DNA from: Todiramphus chloris collaris
Taxonomy: Eukaryota; Chordata; Aves; Coraciiformes; Alcedinidae
Assembly: GCA_025345505.1 (NCBI GenBank)
Contig: JANVCC010000011.1
Coordinates: 10,204,184-10,268,183 of the forward strand
Reading direction: 5' to 3'
Length of the DNA stretch: 64,000 nucleotides
Shown here: in pieces, positions 48,414-62,549 of the stretch
Layout: every line of letters begins with the position of its first letter
How positions within the stretch are numbered: the stretch's first letter is position 1
Made by a program: the position numbers and the translations under genes
The notes under the pieces: generated by a model
Told to the model about the DNA's origin: nothing
The model's database searches: none
Seen by the model: only the letters and a program-made list of their open reading frames with translations

Positions 48414-51400
48414 GGGCACTAGATATTTTGGGAAGTTAAAACGGTTTTGTCAAAAATAAGATTTGCAGAAGGATAAAGCCATTGAAGATTTTCAGACAAG
48501 CAAATCACTGTATGTTTTGATGAAGACTGTTTAAAGTGAAATCTTTAACATTGGTAATTAAATTGTCACTTTTAGATTTCAGGATTAATAGTTGATGAAG
48601 ATGAATGGTAAAAGCCACACCTGGCAGGTCTTTTGCTCCAGGCTTTTCAAGATTTCTTTCATAGCCACAAACTTCAGCATCTACTTCCATGAGCAGCAGC
48701 AGTAATATGGCCTGGGGTCCTCAACTTTGCATCTGCAGTCAATTGTTTTAATATTTAACAGGGTCTGAGAGCAGAGTGAGGCTTTGCATGTTTAGAGGCA
48801 ATTAGAGCCCTCCAAGTGTGTCTCTTGGCTCTGTTCCTCTGCTACTTGGTCAGCAGGTGATGCATTCTGCAGCCTTTTCATCCATGAGGTCATTTAGAGC
48901 ATCTCTCTTTCTGAGCCAGACACTGATTTTCAGGGAATTAGTAGAAACACAGTATTTTTTATATGGTTGTCCTTATAGGAAACTTGGATATCATCCCAAG
49001 TCTAAAATGTGTTAGGATTAAGTAAATAGATATTTAATGTACTTAAATGCACACAAGAAACTTTTTTTTTTTTTTTCCCTCATTAATCAGTAAAAATTAC
49101 AGACCAGCTCTTCAGGTAGCATTGGTACCTGCATACAACATTTTGTTCCAGATGAGGGTTAGGTCTGTTTCTGAGGGCTTTAGCACTGCATAATAAACCC
49201 ATCCTTGCTAGACAGGGGCAGCCCTGCCTTGGGGACAGTGGCGTGCATGCTAGCTTTGTAACCTTCAGTAACACCTTTCTAAACCTGAGGTACTTTTTGG
49301 AGTTTTGTTTGGGATTCAGGGTTGTAAAACTTCTTCTCCCTTGGTGCATCTGCTGCTTAGTGTCTGTGTCCTGTTATTTCAGCTCACTGCTAACCTTTTG
49401 ATTCCCATTGCTTCTTTTTCTAGAAAACTTACACATGAAATCAGCTAATTGGGAAAGAACTGACTACTGTGCTGACTCATACCCATCAATAGTTTTGTCA
49501 ACAAACTTGCTAATGGAGAACCGGTATTACTGCTGATGGTCCACAAGGAACAAAATAACTCTGCTTGCTATTCAGTTCTGCAGCTAAACTAACAGAAGTG
49601 GCAGCTGGGACAAAACTAGATACTTCCATTTTCAAATTGTCTCAACTGATGCAGAGGACTTATGCAAAAAGAATGCTATTTTTAAAGTAGGTCTTGGACA
49701 CTAGCAGAACTGAAGCAAAAAAAATCTTCCTACAGCTCACTTTAAGAGGTCATCACTGGGTCAGTGTGACAATCCAGTACGTGAGCTTTCTCCACCTGTT
49801 CAGTCACTGTAAGGAGAAGGTGAAAATGACCTGTGTCTTGCCTTCTAGACCACAGAAGCGAAATTTCACCACTTTCAGGTATACATTCCCAAAGGAGGAA
49901 TGGAGTAATGTGATATTCAGAGCAGCAACACTTAACATTTAAGCCTCGTTGAATTCACAGCTGCTGTGATAGCTATCTGGTCTTAGACACATCAAGCAAG
50001 AGAGCTAGGTACCACAGTGCACATTTCACAGCAGCTGACATGCTTGTGGGGAGAGCTGCCTTTCCTGGTTAGCAGAAAATACTGAGGAACAGAATTCTCT
50101 CTATTTTGTCCCTCAGCACTATATTTAAAGTCACCTCAGGCCAACTAGAAAGTGCCTGTTACCAACTCAGAGGCTGAATATCTGTGTCTTTTTGCTTATA
50201 GTTCTCTTTTTTAATGACCAAAGTGGCAGCAGGCCTTTCTGGTAGCGGCTGGAGACCACTCTGAGCAGCACTGAGCTTCTTGGAATTCAGCCCTGCTGCT
50301 GGCTAAACATGCCTCCCGGGTCGGGGAAGAGGAGGTAGGAAAGGAAGACAAAAGGACTCTATTGCTGTAAATTTAATGCCTACTTTCCATAAATGCCCAT
50401 TCAGCACAGCAAGGGCTTTTCCTCTCACAGAGAGATTTTTGGCTGGCAAGAGTATGTTGCTTCTATGGATGGGATGTCAGGTTATGTTGGGGACCAGCCC
50501 GGTTTTTTTAGGACTTAACTAGCTATGTTGCATTCATGCTGTAGAAATTTAGGATTAGGTGGGAATTTCTGGAGTGTCAAAATGTTAAATATAGGAACTT
50601 AAAAGTTCTGGAAAAGCTTATTCCAGTAGCCTGGCACACTTTCTTATTGTTAAATACACTGTCTATGGTCTGTCTTTTATTATCTACTAACTGTCGCTCC
50701 AGGTTAATTAGAATCACATAAGAGTCCCATATTCATATGTTTTCAGATAGGTTTAGATGTCATATGGATGGCTACATTTTTCCTATTAACTTGAAAGAAA
50801 AATAAAAACAAGAAACCTTTATCCTAACACACGAGATACTATTAATTAGGTCAGATAGAATCTATTGCCTAATGAGATCCTTTGGAGTTTGGACGTAGCT
50901 TCTGTCTTATTCAGAGCTTTAGCCTCACTCCACTGTATTAAATACAGGTGATTACTGTGATGATATACGCCTAGGGGTGTCCCCATAACCCAATCAGTTC
51001 CAGCAGACAGTCTGGAGTGCACCACACCATTATCACTGCTCCATAAAAATGGAACACAAACATTGCAGAAAGTCATGAAAAGACCTGGTTTTATGAATGA
51101 GAGGTTTGACCAGGATGTGATTGGTTTCAATCTGAATTAAATAGGGAATTTTGTAATTGAAAATCAAGTGATAGAAGTTTGCAATGTACCTCCTTTTCTT
51201 CCTTGGGGTTTTACCTAAGATTTTTAATCGTGCTTGTGGACTATATTAAGCAATAATTCATTATGGACCTGATCCAAAGACCATTTAGGTCAATGAAGGT
51301 AATCCCATGTAATTCAGAGACTACTATTCCCTGCAAAGGGCTTTGAATCTGCTCCAGCAGCTATATAGTCTGTGTTGGAAAAGCTCATCCCCAGGTTGTA

Positions 51401-54400
51401 AAGCAGTTCTGTATCAGCATGACCAGCAAATTAATACTGGAAATTTTAATTTCTTTTTTCTACTTTGATTAAGAGTATCATGTAAATTTTTCCATCTGCA
51501 CTTCATTAGGTATGTTAAGATGAACAGCTGTGATTCCCAGGGTTGACTCTAGGATATCATAATAACTATATCCAGTGGTCTGCTAAGTGACAAAAGGAGT
51601 CAATCCTCCTTTACTCCTTTCAGGCTGCATCTGGAAGGCTGGCACAGCTATAGAAGTTTTATTTTATTTTTCACATTAAATAAAACATATACCTTCAGAG
51701 AAACCATTAAAATGGTAATACTGTGGATGTTTGCAGGATACAAGATAATGTAGAGCTCCTTAAGATCCTTCACAGGAATTTAAGGCAAACAACCAGAAAA
51801 GAAATATGAATGCTCCCCATGTCTCAATTCAGTGTGCATTCAGATTCTTCACAATAAGAATGGAATTTACAGAGAGGCTTCCCCATGATTTCTACTTGAG
51901 CACACAAAGCTTTTTCACTCTGAGCTGTATATAACGGATGGATTGTAAATGCACAAATCCAGCTGTGCTCTATTTTTATAAGACATGTAAGAGTTTGTGT
52001 CTACATAAATTATTAACACAAAGCTGTGTGAAAAAAACCTGCACTGTGAAGTGAACTGCACATACAAGCAAAAATCAGGTTTTGAATACATGGGTCCTTT
52101 AAAAAGACAATTTTAAAAAATGGATTCTTTTCAAATTGTCATTAATTTGAAGATCATCTACCCAGCAGCTATAATCTGTAGACTTTAATAGCAAAAAAAA
52201 CTTGCAGCCTACCTTGTTTCCCCAGTTTTCTAGCAGTTGAGTGGGGTTTTTTTCTTTAAAATATCCCTTCTTCATTTCATAATTTATCTACTGTAATCTT
52301 TCCAATTCCCTAAATGAAGTAGTACCATTTCCTGAAGATTGAGATAGGATGGTTAGGGCCAGATCAGCCTGATAGTTCCACATAGCCTTGCACAGAAACC
52401 GGTAAAGGGAGTGACAGGCAACAGGGAGTGGAGCAGGGATGCCCTACCAGTCCAGAAGAGCACACATATATTTTCCACTTCAGTGATGCAGAATGATTCT
52501 TGGAAACATTAAAAAGCTGTATTTAGAAAAAAAAAAAAAAATCCTCCACTCACCATCTTGTATAGGATGGTTTAACAAGAAACCATTTCTCTACCTTGCT
52601 GAAGAAAACACTCTTTCCATTTACATTATGAGGAAATCAGTATTTAAATACTGTGGCAGAAAGTCTTTTTTATATTTTATTCATCAACCAAAGATTTGAA
52701 ATCAGTTTGGTTTGTTTTTCAGAATGTTTGTTGAGAAGAAAGCCTCAACAAATCCGGTAACCATTACCATTATTGATCTAGTTTCTGCTTTTAATAACCT
52801 CTGTAAAAACAAGATAATTGAAGAAACCATTTTTTTTAAAAGAAACCATTAGTACTGAAATATGCTAAATCATAAGAAGAATGTAATTTACTTTTATTTG
52901 ACTTTTTATTTTTCCATTTTTTTCCAGGCACTATAGCTATGCCAGAGATTCAAATGCAAACGGGAAAAACATTATTGTGAAAGATGTGATCTGGCACATC
53001 ACTAACCCTCATACCATGGCCTCTGCCTTATTAACGTTTGATTGAGACAAGGAGCAAAAGTAGGAGTGTTAGAGGATAGCTGCCTAATTTTCTCACAACA
53101 TGATTTTTTATTATCCTGACAATTACTTTGTAAGCAAAAAGTTTAAATAACCGTGTTAATTGCATGGATTAGTGCTTACTACAGCACTTCTCACTAATGA
53201 CCAGATCTATCCTAGGCTGTCTCACTAGTGCTTTACCGGCAGCTCTCACAAGAAGGTGTTTCATACCTTTGAGATGCGGCTTGTCAGAACAGAATTCTGT
53301 TGTCCTTCTACCAATAACTTCCCTTGTTTTACTGGCAGGTCTGCTATGTCTGCACCTAAGGCCTCGCCTTGGGGTAATCTTTGAGTAAATCAGGGATGGG
53401 TTTAAACCTCAGTCATGCTCACACTCAATATTACATTTACTTTCTGTTGGAGCAGAACATTCTTGAGTCCACAAAAATGCAGATTCAGATTATATACAGA
53501 CAGGTGATTTGGTGATTTGAAATGAACTGTTACAGTCCTGGATGAAGACATAGAATGAGCTTTGATGACTGTGGGAGATCCCTCTGCCCTGAGGCTTCAG
53601 ACAGCAGTGATAAAGGTTTCCACGCAGGGCACTGTAAAGCAAGTGGTGACACCATTCCCTGAGCTCAGCTGTCAGCCACAACCACATCTCATGGCAGAAT
53701 TTATGCACTGTGTTGGGCAGATGTAAAAAAACCACTTTGGTATCATGATGGTACCTCTGGTAGTGAAGGCTATGAGGCATTTGAAGCCAGCTCAATAGCC
53801 GAGTCCACATTTTCTTCTTAAGGTCTTTTTTGCACAAATTATTAACTTGATTCAGGGTGAATTAGGATGACACCGCTGAGCTGTGAGCACCTGCTATGTA
53901 AGGCAGTGCTTTATGACAGCCTCACACATTATTTATGCAAACATGATCAGGATTTCTGAAGGGAAAGTTACTTCCTCCATTAGCTACAAAGGATTCCAAG
54001 ACTGGCTTTTAAACTGCATATAGGTTGGGTTTACTCAGCTCCTCCTTGTGTCATTTCATTAGATAGCAAAAAACCCTTGATTAAATGTTACAGAAAATAA
54101 ATATTTAAACTAAATGAACTGTCCAGAAAGTGGAAAAAAAAGCTATCCGAGGCTGAAAATAACCCCTCTGTTCCTTTCTCCACCATATTGCACACTAGTC
54201 CTTCTTGAATTGCCTTTTTGGTAGTTCCACATCTTTTATTCTACACCACCATCTCTTCTCTGTTTGCCCTTATCTGCACATGCCTAATTCATCACTGGCT
54301 GCATTCACATTCATCCAGCAAGAGGTTAAGCCCTTAGTCTGCTGCTTGGGACAGAAATCTGTTTGGATAGGAGATGCATGCACCCAATTTTTCTCTCAAG

Positions 54401-55990
54401 AGAGGATAAATAGACAACAGATCTTTTAAGAAGCTACTGCATTTAAAGGACAACTCCTGACTAATTTAGGCTTTAAATTAAAAACAAAAAGTGATAAAGC
54501 TGAATTATACTTTCAAAACATGTTAATAGGACTATGAGGGGCTTCTCATTTTATTGTAGTGGTTCTAAATGGAATTCATGTATGACCTTTGAGAGAAGAG
54601 GTTGTCACCTATTATGTGGCTATTCACTCATTTCACTACTGCTATTCAGTAAAGCCCAAAACACCCATTTAAATATCATTGTAAGAGAGTGGTTGATTTC
54701 AAAACGGAGAGGAACTGACCTCAATAGCAAACTGCAAGGACCAAATTATGGTCCAAGCAGTGGAGGAGAGTTCTGAGGGGCAAACAACAGCCTTTGTGCA
54801 GTTGTGCATGCTGAGCTATGTGGTACAAAAGAGGTGTCTTCCTCTTTTTGTTTTGTCCTCTGTAAGATAGTAAAATCTTGCAGATCTTCACATGTTTCTG
54901 CAACATCAAATATAATAAAAATGAAAAAAACCCAAATTTTTTGTGTATAACAGAGCATCACAGGGAGTTTTACATAACTTACTCAGCACTGTAAATTTTA
55001 CAGCAAACCTAACATATTGGTCTAATTCCTACTTCAGTGCTAAATGAGAGTGTGGTACTTATGAAGTTTATATATAAATATTAGGCTTAGAAATCTATGC
55101 CCTTGAAAGGATTTCCACAGTTCTGGAGGAGGCTGTTAATTTCCTTCTAGGTATATACAGCCATGGATTCTTTGTAAAGACCTGGTACCAACTCTAGATA
55201 GTTCTTTTCTTGTACAAAACCCAGCAGCAAAGAGGAGATACTGGTGCTTAGAAATTTCACCTAAGAAAAGGGAGTTCTATCTCATCTGTGAAATAGACAG
55301 AATTCAATAATAACTCCAGAGAAGTTAGAGGGATTTGGGCGTGGGTATCCCACATCCCAGTGTTAATTTGTGTCTCATCCTGAACCATAAACTACTGAGC
55401 AGAGAGAAGGTCCGACTAGCCCATATTTCCAGTATGGCCCAATGTTGTAGTTCACCTATGCAACGAACATTAAAAAAAAACCCCCTTGTTTATAAGTCAT
55501 CTCTGGGACATGGCTTGTTGCATGCATGGAAGGTGGAAGACACTTATGCTGGTGGGAAATGACCTCACCTGAGCCCATGGGATGGCTGACTTGGGTGTAA
55601 TTCTAGTCTAAATTTGAACTTTTCTAAATTTTTCAGTTTGGCAACCGAGTAACTTGTGTTTCTTGTGTAATTAGCCCTTGCATTCTCCATAGTCCAGAAC
55701 TATTTAAGATGGCAGAAAAGAATAGACAGAAGCTAATCAGTAGTGTTGGAGACCAAGGCACATGGTTAGCAGATAAACAGAAATCTAGAAAGACCATACT
55801 GGAGGTACAGTTCAGATACCAAGATGTTTTACTCGGTGTCTAGGAGACAGAACTACAAATACCCAGTTTCACTGGCCTATAATAGTGCCAATGACTCATA
55901 TTTTTTGAGAATTCATGAATGGATAGTGTAGCTTGGACACAGAAGGGGATAGAGTCCCTGAATTGTTGGACCCCCTGTGTATGAGTTACA
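48414..55990. other. Intergenic stretch, no gene seen
   Basis: 7.6 kb without a recognised exon or transposon. T(15) lies at 49062-49076 and A-tracts near 52528. The minus-strand frame 53837-53490 (115 codons) is unexplained but carries no motif I can name. Confidence 0.55.
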
Positions 55991-56543
55991 CAGAATCATA
56001 GAAATGTCAAGATTGGAAAAGACCTGTACGATCATCTAGTCCAATCATCAACCTAATATTACCAAGTTGACCCCTAAAACCATATCCCTAAGCACCCCAT
56101 CTAATCGTCCCTTAACACCTCCAGGGATGGGGATACCACCACTGTCCTGGGCAGCCCATTCCAATGCCTGATAATCCCCTCAGCAGCGAAGTTCTTCCTA
56201 ATATCCAAACAAAACCTCCCCCGGTACATCTTGAATCCATTTCCCCTTCTTCTATCATCTGTTTCTGGGTTAAACAGTCCTAATCCCACCTCTCTGTAAC
56301 CTCCCTTCAGGTAGCCATAGAGAGCAATAAGGTCTCCCCTGAGCCTCCTTTTCTCCAGGCTAAACAACCCCTAGCTCCCTCAGCAGCGGCTCATAAGACA
56401 TGTGCTCAAGGCCCTTCACTGATTTTGTTGCTCTCTGGACACGTTCCAGTGCCTCAATGTCTTTCTTGTCATGAACTCAAGTACTCAAGGTGCGGCCTCA
56501 CCAGTGCCGATACAGGGGCAGGAGCACTTTCCTGAACCTACAT
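55991..56543 (-). mobile_element. CR1 LINE 3' fragment, minus strand, different subfamily
   Basis: The 3' end is at 55991 (cagaatcatagaaatgtcaa). The 3' UTR differs from the other copies here (gattggaaaagacctgtacg, then a block with aagcaccccatctaatcg), which points to a separate CR1 subfamily, possibly CR1-J-like. The ORF2 C-terminus is readable on the minus strand ([20 protein letters not shown], about 56367-56305, and [11 protein letters not shown]). It is truncated near 56543, with small internal losses at about 56470-56510. Confidence 0.88.
56101..56367 (-). pseudogene. CR1 ORF2 C-terminal fragment
   Basis: An 88-codon open remnant covering the last part of CR1 ORF2, from the [11 protein letters not shown] segment to [17 protein letters not shown]. 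It belongs to the 55991-56543 element. It has no RT catalytic residues. Confidence 0.85.
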
Positions 56544-56764
56544 GAGCATGTGCTTACCAGATCTGCTACAGAGCAATAGGCAGGGATCACTGGATCCTGG
56601 CCAAGCTGTAAACCCATTTTTCTGAAACAGTCAGACTGAACTGCAGATGTGCAGTGAAGGAGTCCAGGATGGCCAGAGTTATTGTAGGATAACTTTGCCT
56701 GAGTCGATGTCCACAGACCTGAGAAAAATGAAGAAAGTATATATGTAGACAAAATTGCCAGATG

Positions 56765-56825
56765 AAAAAAAAGAAAGGAAAAAGCAAAAGCAAAAGCAAA
56801 AGCAAAAGAAAAAGAAAAAGAAAAA
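56765..56825 (+). repeat. (GCAAAA)n / GAAAAA purine-rich simple repeat
   Basis: At least four GCAAAA units followed by GAAAAA units in a 60-nt A-rich tract. Confidence 0.9.
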
Positions 56826-57004
56826 TGTCAAATTAAATTAAGAGAAAAAATGATCAGTCAATAATGAAGGCATTGTTCATGAGCTCTCCAAAAAAAGACG
56901 TAGTCATAAGAGCAGTACTGCCAAAATCTAAAGTATTCAAAAAGTGCAAATTAGCCTTCAACAATTCCGAGTTCAGGTTTAAAAAAATTAGCATTCAGGT
57001 TGGG

Positions 57005-57025
57005 TTTTTTTTTTTTTTTTTTTTT
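57005..57025 (+). repeat. T(21) homopolymer
   Basis: Uninterrupted T run. No LINE or retrocopy body is recognised on either side. Confidence 0.9.
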
Positions 57026-60000
57026 CTGCTGGGAGTCTGAGCTCACAGAAGTCATGAAAGTCATGTTTCTTAATTGTTGTCCCTCACAAACTCAACCTGG
57101 TGTGAGACAGAAACCTTTTTCATTGGCAGAAAGTGTCCCCTTTATCATCCGTAATTCAGTGCCAAGAAGCAGAGGCTAAGAAATGTGACAATCAACTCCA
57201 TATTAAGAGTGATAGAAATGCATCGGCAGACAACTGACCATCCACAATGCTGGCACCCAGTGTGAAAAGTAAAAGGGGGAATAGTCTCCAGGCTGGCTGT
57301 GAGGGAGTCAAGAGGCAGTTGGCTTTTGGACCTCCATTCTGTGAAGTCAGGCAGGGCTCTCATTTGTCATGGTTTAGATTGCTTTGTCTAGAGGAAAAAC
57401 GTTTCAATTTTTACCTGTGCCATTGCCTTCCTTCCTCTGCATTAGGTCTGGGTACATCCCATGTAATACTGTGTCATACCACAGCAATTCAGTAGACCTG
57501 GAGGTACTTATGCAGCAGCAGAAGTTTCACAAAGTGCTCCCATGTTACATTTTCTGTAATTTTGTATGAAATGAGAGACTTCCCCCAGATTATGTTGACT
57601 TTTGACAAAACAACTGGCAGGTTTGGGAAGGGTGCAGAATTCATAGCCAGTTCAAAATCAGAGACCATCAGTAAATGTCTGTTCTGAGAACATCTAGGAG
57701 AGCAACCATTCCTCTTGGAAATTCATGCAAAAGGAAACTCTCAAAAGATGGAGAAAGAGATTGGCAAATTGCTGAAAAAGGAATGTATATGGGCAGATTA
57801 AATTTGAACTACCCACTTAGAACTTTGAAACAATACCATTATGGGCCCTGGATGTGGCTCATCCTAGTGTGGGAATCCAGGAGCCGAACTGACTTGTTTC
57901 TGAAGGATATAGTTTATTTTTTTATTTTTTTTGCAGCTAAGTGTCACTGACTAATGAAAATATATTGGCACAATACTTGCAGGTTATTGTTCCATGTGGC
58001 TGTACTCCTTAGCTGGGAATTTGTAAGCAGGTCATGACTGAAAGCAATATGAATGCACTCAGCTATTCAAATATTCAAAATATATCATGCTATATTTATT
58101 GGAAACAAAGTCTGACAAGATTATGTGTATACTGGAAACTGATAATGAAACATTGCATTGCATTGGCACTGGTAGTGTCAGCAACAAAGAAATTACAAAC
58201 CTTAAATATTTATATAGTAAAATGAAATGCAGCTATTAATGCTTCTAAGAAGCATGCACTGCAGTGCTATAGATAGACATGAAGAATAGAGTTTTGGAAT
58301 ATCTCTAACAGGACAATTTATCATTTTTACAGAATAGCTCCATGTCTGTGGAAACACAGTCTTAAGGAAATTAGAAAAAGAGTTGCAAAGAACCAACGAA
58401 GTCTGAACACAAAAAATGGATCTTCCTGAGGGCTTAAATATACAATGGAAAAATGAATGTCATAAGTAATCCATTTTTCTGGATTGCTGATTTATTTGTG
58501 TTGATTTAAACACAGTAAGTACACATATTTCTTTAAAATGCTTTGGAAGCCAACAGTATTTATGGTCCTTCAAAAGATCACATACTTATTTTCCTTCCAC
58601 TACTTTAAATCTTGGAAAAACTACCACTTCAATATTTATTATTTCTGGTGTGAGAAGACTGAGTAACAAAGAGCCTTTAAAGAGAACATCCTTTAAACAT
58701 AGAGGTAGTGATTGCTTAAACCCAGTTACTATTTTATTGGTGCTGCTGTAAGAAAACATAAAGTCCTGTGTAGAGCATAAAACAGGAAACCTTGGAGGAT
58801 TTAGGATCTGAGCCCATTATGTCATCTCCTTCAGCAGCCTGATGGAGCAAAGCTTCCTGTTGCAGTCCCATATTCATCAACAGATATAATCCCAAGGACT
58901 ACAGGAGGGCTGCGATTTCACCGATTCCCAAAATGAGATGAAACTATGTTGATTTCTGCCCAGTGATGAGAAAAAAACAGTTCTTTTCAACACCAGACTT
59001 AGTAATTTGAAGTTCTGGAAAGCTATGCATGTCCACTTAGTTGGTTTTCAGGTGTCTTGTCTGAGCTCCTGGTGTAAAATCATAGTATTTTTTGAGAGAC
59101 AAGAAGGGCTAAGGAGATGGTGTTTCAGTTTCCATTCCCTGAATTAAATTTTTGTTGTTGTTGTTTAGCGTAAGCTCACTTGAACCTCCTGGAAAGGTGA
59201 ACCAGGAAAAGGTTTCCTCCCTTCTAAGCGAGGCTGTGAGTGATGGCCACAACAGCATAAATCAGACTAATTGACAACTGGGACTGCCTTCCTCTTCTCT
59301 TGTTCTGCACAGGCTGATGCCAGGAGAGCATTCAGAAAGGGAGGATACAGTTTGATCTGTTGATTTTAAGACAATCATGTTCTATGCTTAAAACCATAGT
59401 CATGGTCTCCGAGCTATCATCTATTGGAAAATGTATTGATACCATGTTGTATGTCTCTACCAAACAGCTGCTGGGACCTCTATATATGTAGTGATCTCTG
59501 GTTTTCAAAGTTTTAGCCACGTCTAGAAGGTTATTTGAAAGTGAAGAGACCTTATTGAGCTACATAAGCTCTGAGCAGAGTTTAGGCTGTCATGAAATAC
59601 CTTCCCTTTATTCAACTATCAGCTGCAAGACTTGAAAAAAACACAGACGTTTGGGGCTATTTTTTGTACAGGCACGGAAATGCTAATGCTAAGCTTGGTT
59701 CCTGTGGCATTACATGCAAAAAACCATGACTTCAGGTTAATAAAACTGTATATTGCCTAAATTGAATAATTTGATTCCTATCTTACAAATAATGTGATAG
59801 ATTACTTTGGTTCATCTTGGTGGATGATGGTCATTTATAATTCTGTGTGGATCTTACTTAGAAGATGAAATAATCATTCTATGTTTGCTTCTCAAAATTG
59901 CTGTGTAACAAGGAAAATATCATAGTACTAAAAAAATTAAAATAGTACTGGAAATATAGTTCTAGAAAATTGGGCTGATTTCAGATTTTAGGCTTAACTA

Positions 60001-62549
60001 TCCCTTAGCTTACAGATACTATGCATCCTGGATCTGTCTTTACTGTCTGCTCTTCTACAATCAAAGTCATCCACCTGATTAAACTAAGCATCAAGCAGAG
60101 ACATCCAAGGGATACAGATGACTTTATGGTCAAAAAACACCACAGTACTAAAATTGAAAAGATGCACTGATAGTTTCTATTGCACAAAAGGGGATAAGTC
60201 TTGTCCTCTAACCTTAGCCAATGGGAAGGCCTAGATAAAAAGGAAAAATATATTTGTGTTATACATATTCTTCATGTCCAAATGACTCTTTATGGGAAAT
60301 AATGAGGTAGAACTGGTTATGAATACCTTAGTGCCATTTGTGAATTTGCTGTCAAACATCTGTTCTTTTTTAAGAAAAATCCATCTTGGCTGAATGTGCC
60401 CCAGAAGGTTTGACTGATCCTGGACTGGGGTTTCCTTATTGCCATTAAACTGAAATACTAAATTACAATTTACAAGTATAATTTGCAGTCTGTATTGACA
60501 TCAATATATCATCTGATATATATGAACATTTCCAGAGCTCTGGAAACAGCTCTCTGCACTCTCAGACGTAGGACTGTTTCAAATACAGACAAGAGTGTCA
60601 ACAACAGCGTTTTAACTCTACTACCTAATGACCAGTGGTGGGAGGAAGTTGAAGGATATTTCACATCCCATGTTTTACATCACAGCTAAATCCAGTTTGA
60701 GCAATGGAGTATTCATTAAGATTTTAAGACTTGCCATCAATCTGTGATAAATTTAGAGCTTATTTAATAATGGTTCATTGAAAGAAAAGGTATGGTATTT
60801 CATGTCAGATGATATCTTTCTCCAGAATTTTTCTATGGTGTTTTTTTTTTTTTCATTGCTGTTGTTCATTTTCGGGAGGGGAGGTGTATGGAAATTGAGT
60901 GTTGGTTGATTGGGTGTTTTGTTTTTTTTTTTTTGCAGGGGGGAAGGGAACATGCAAACAAACCCTTGTTCAAGAGTTAAGACAAGAATAATCTTAAACT
61001 CTAGGCAATATTTATTCTGACAGCATATTTCAAAATAGCACTGCATATGTGTATGTACAAAAGCAGAAGATACTTGCTTATCCTTTACTTTGAGAATGAA
61101 AATGAATACATTACTAAAACATTGTTCATCAATCAGAGAAAAAATATAGTAATCAATATGAAGGGATAAGGATGGTTTTATAGGTCAATTTATTATACAG
61201 TGTCATAACTTTGACAGACATAATGAATATTGTTTTACTTTACTGCCCAATGCCATGGATGAAGAGACAGAAAAAAAGGGCAAGGAATACAGAATTTGAG
61301 ATGAATTTTCTTTACCCTCCTAATATTTTATAAATACATCTCTTATGATACACTTCTCACATTTCTCTTTACTCCTAAAAAACTGAGCTCACTTTCTCTA
61401 CTTTTATAAGGATTAAAAGTATCCTTATTACCTGCTGTCAGTAGCTTTATTGTGGCATTACAATAATAACAACATCTGATCTCAAAATTTTATGTTGTAC
61501 AGAGGGAAACATTTTCTGTTCTCCTGAGATTCTTTGGCAAAACATGATGCTTTAACTCCATTTTGATGAAGTCAGTACAGAGGAAGAAAACACACATACA
61601 CCAATGCTCGTCTAAAGAGTTGAACAAATCTACATGGTAATGACACCAAAGCACTTCCTTGCCATAATTTGTACTCTGCTTTTCCTCAGGGAGCGATTTC
61701 AGTTCCATACAGAGATTTTCTAAACTCTTGCTTACTAGGATGGTTGGCTTAAGCTTGCTTCCAGGGTATGATTCCAACTATACTCCACAAATAAAAAAAT
61801 CCCTCAAATACACAGTAATATTCTGTAGAGATCTTGAGTGACTGTGGAACATTTTAAAATGGCTTAGACACTTTGAGCTAAATTTTTAATGGCGTTTATG
61901 GAGCTCTGTGACAGCTCTTAGTCAAACTGTTCAACAGCAATCATTTGCAGCATTCACCGTTCAGATCCCAGTGCTCCTGCTTCCAAGATATACCTTTGCT
62001 TTCCATAATCATGACCTGCCAGGGGCAGTTTTCTCAGGCCTCATTTTCTAGTGTCTCAACCTAACTTGTTGGCATATGTCTACTTTTTTTTTTTTGTTTA
62101 TAATTTTCCATCCCTGACACTCATTACAATTCAATAAGGGACGTTTCTTTCTACTTGATGATGTTATTCCTCTTCTTTCTGATAATCGTATTCTGTGAAG
62201 AAAGCTCTAAATGCAAGATTCATATAAAAAGAAAGATGAATTAAACCTTTCAGCATTAGCACCTTTATTTTACTCCCATTTAAAAGGGCTTAAGTCATTT
62301 TCATTCTTTCTCCTGGAAACCTCAGAATAGCTTTCACTAGTACTTCTTGATGATTCATATAACTCAGAAATCAGTTATGATCTGTTGTACTGCTTCAGTT
62401 AAAATAATTTCTGCCTACTGAAGAAGCAGGAAAGAAATCTGCAGATATGCAGGCAGACACTTCTATTAGATGATATTTTCATTTATGGAGTTTACATTTT
62501 CATCACAGTTGTTGGTTAATGAATCATTTGAAAACCAGACATACTTTGC

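Larger units (their letters stand above)
56544..62549. other. Intergenic stretch, no gene seen
   Basis: Contains the (GCAAAA)n-rich purine tract (56765-56825), T(21) at 57005-57025 and two T(13) tracts (60841-60853 and 60922-60934). No exon, RNA gene or transposon body recognised. Confidence 0.55.

Noticed and set aside
57005..57025. T(21) tract as the reverse-strand tail of a retrocopy
   Set aside because: The downstream sequence does not resemble any gene or SINE that I recognise.
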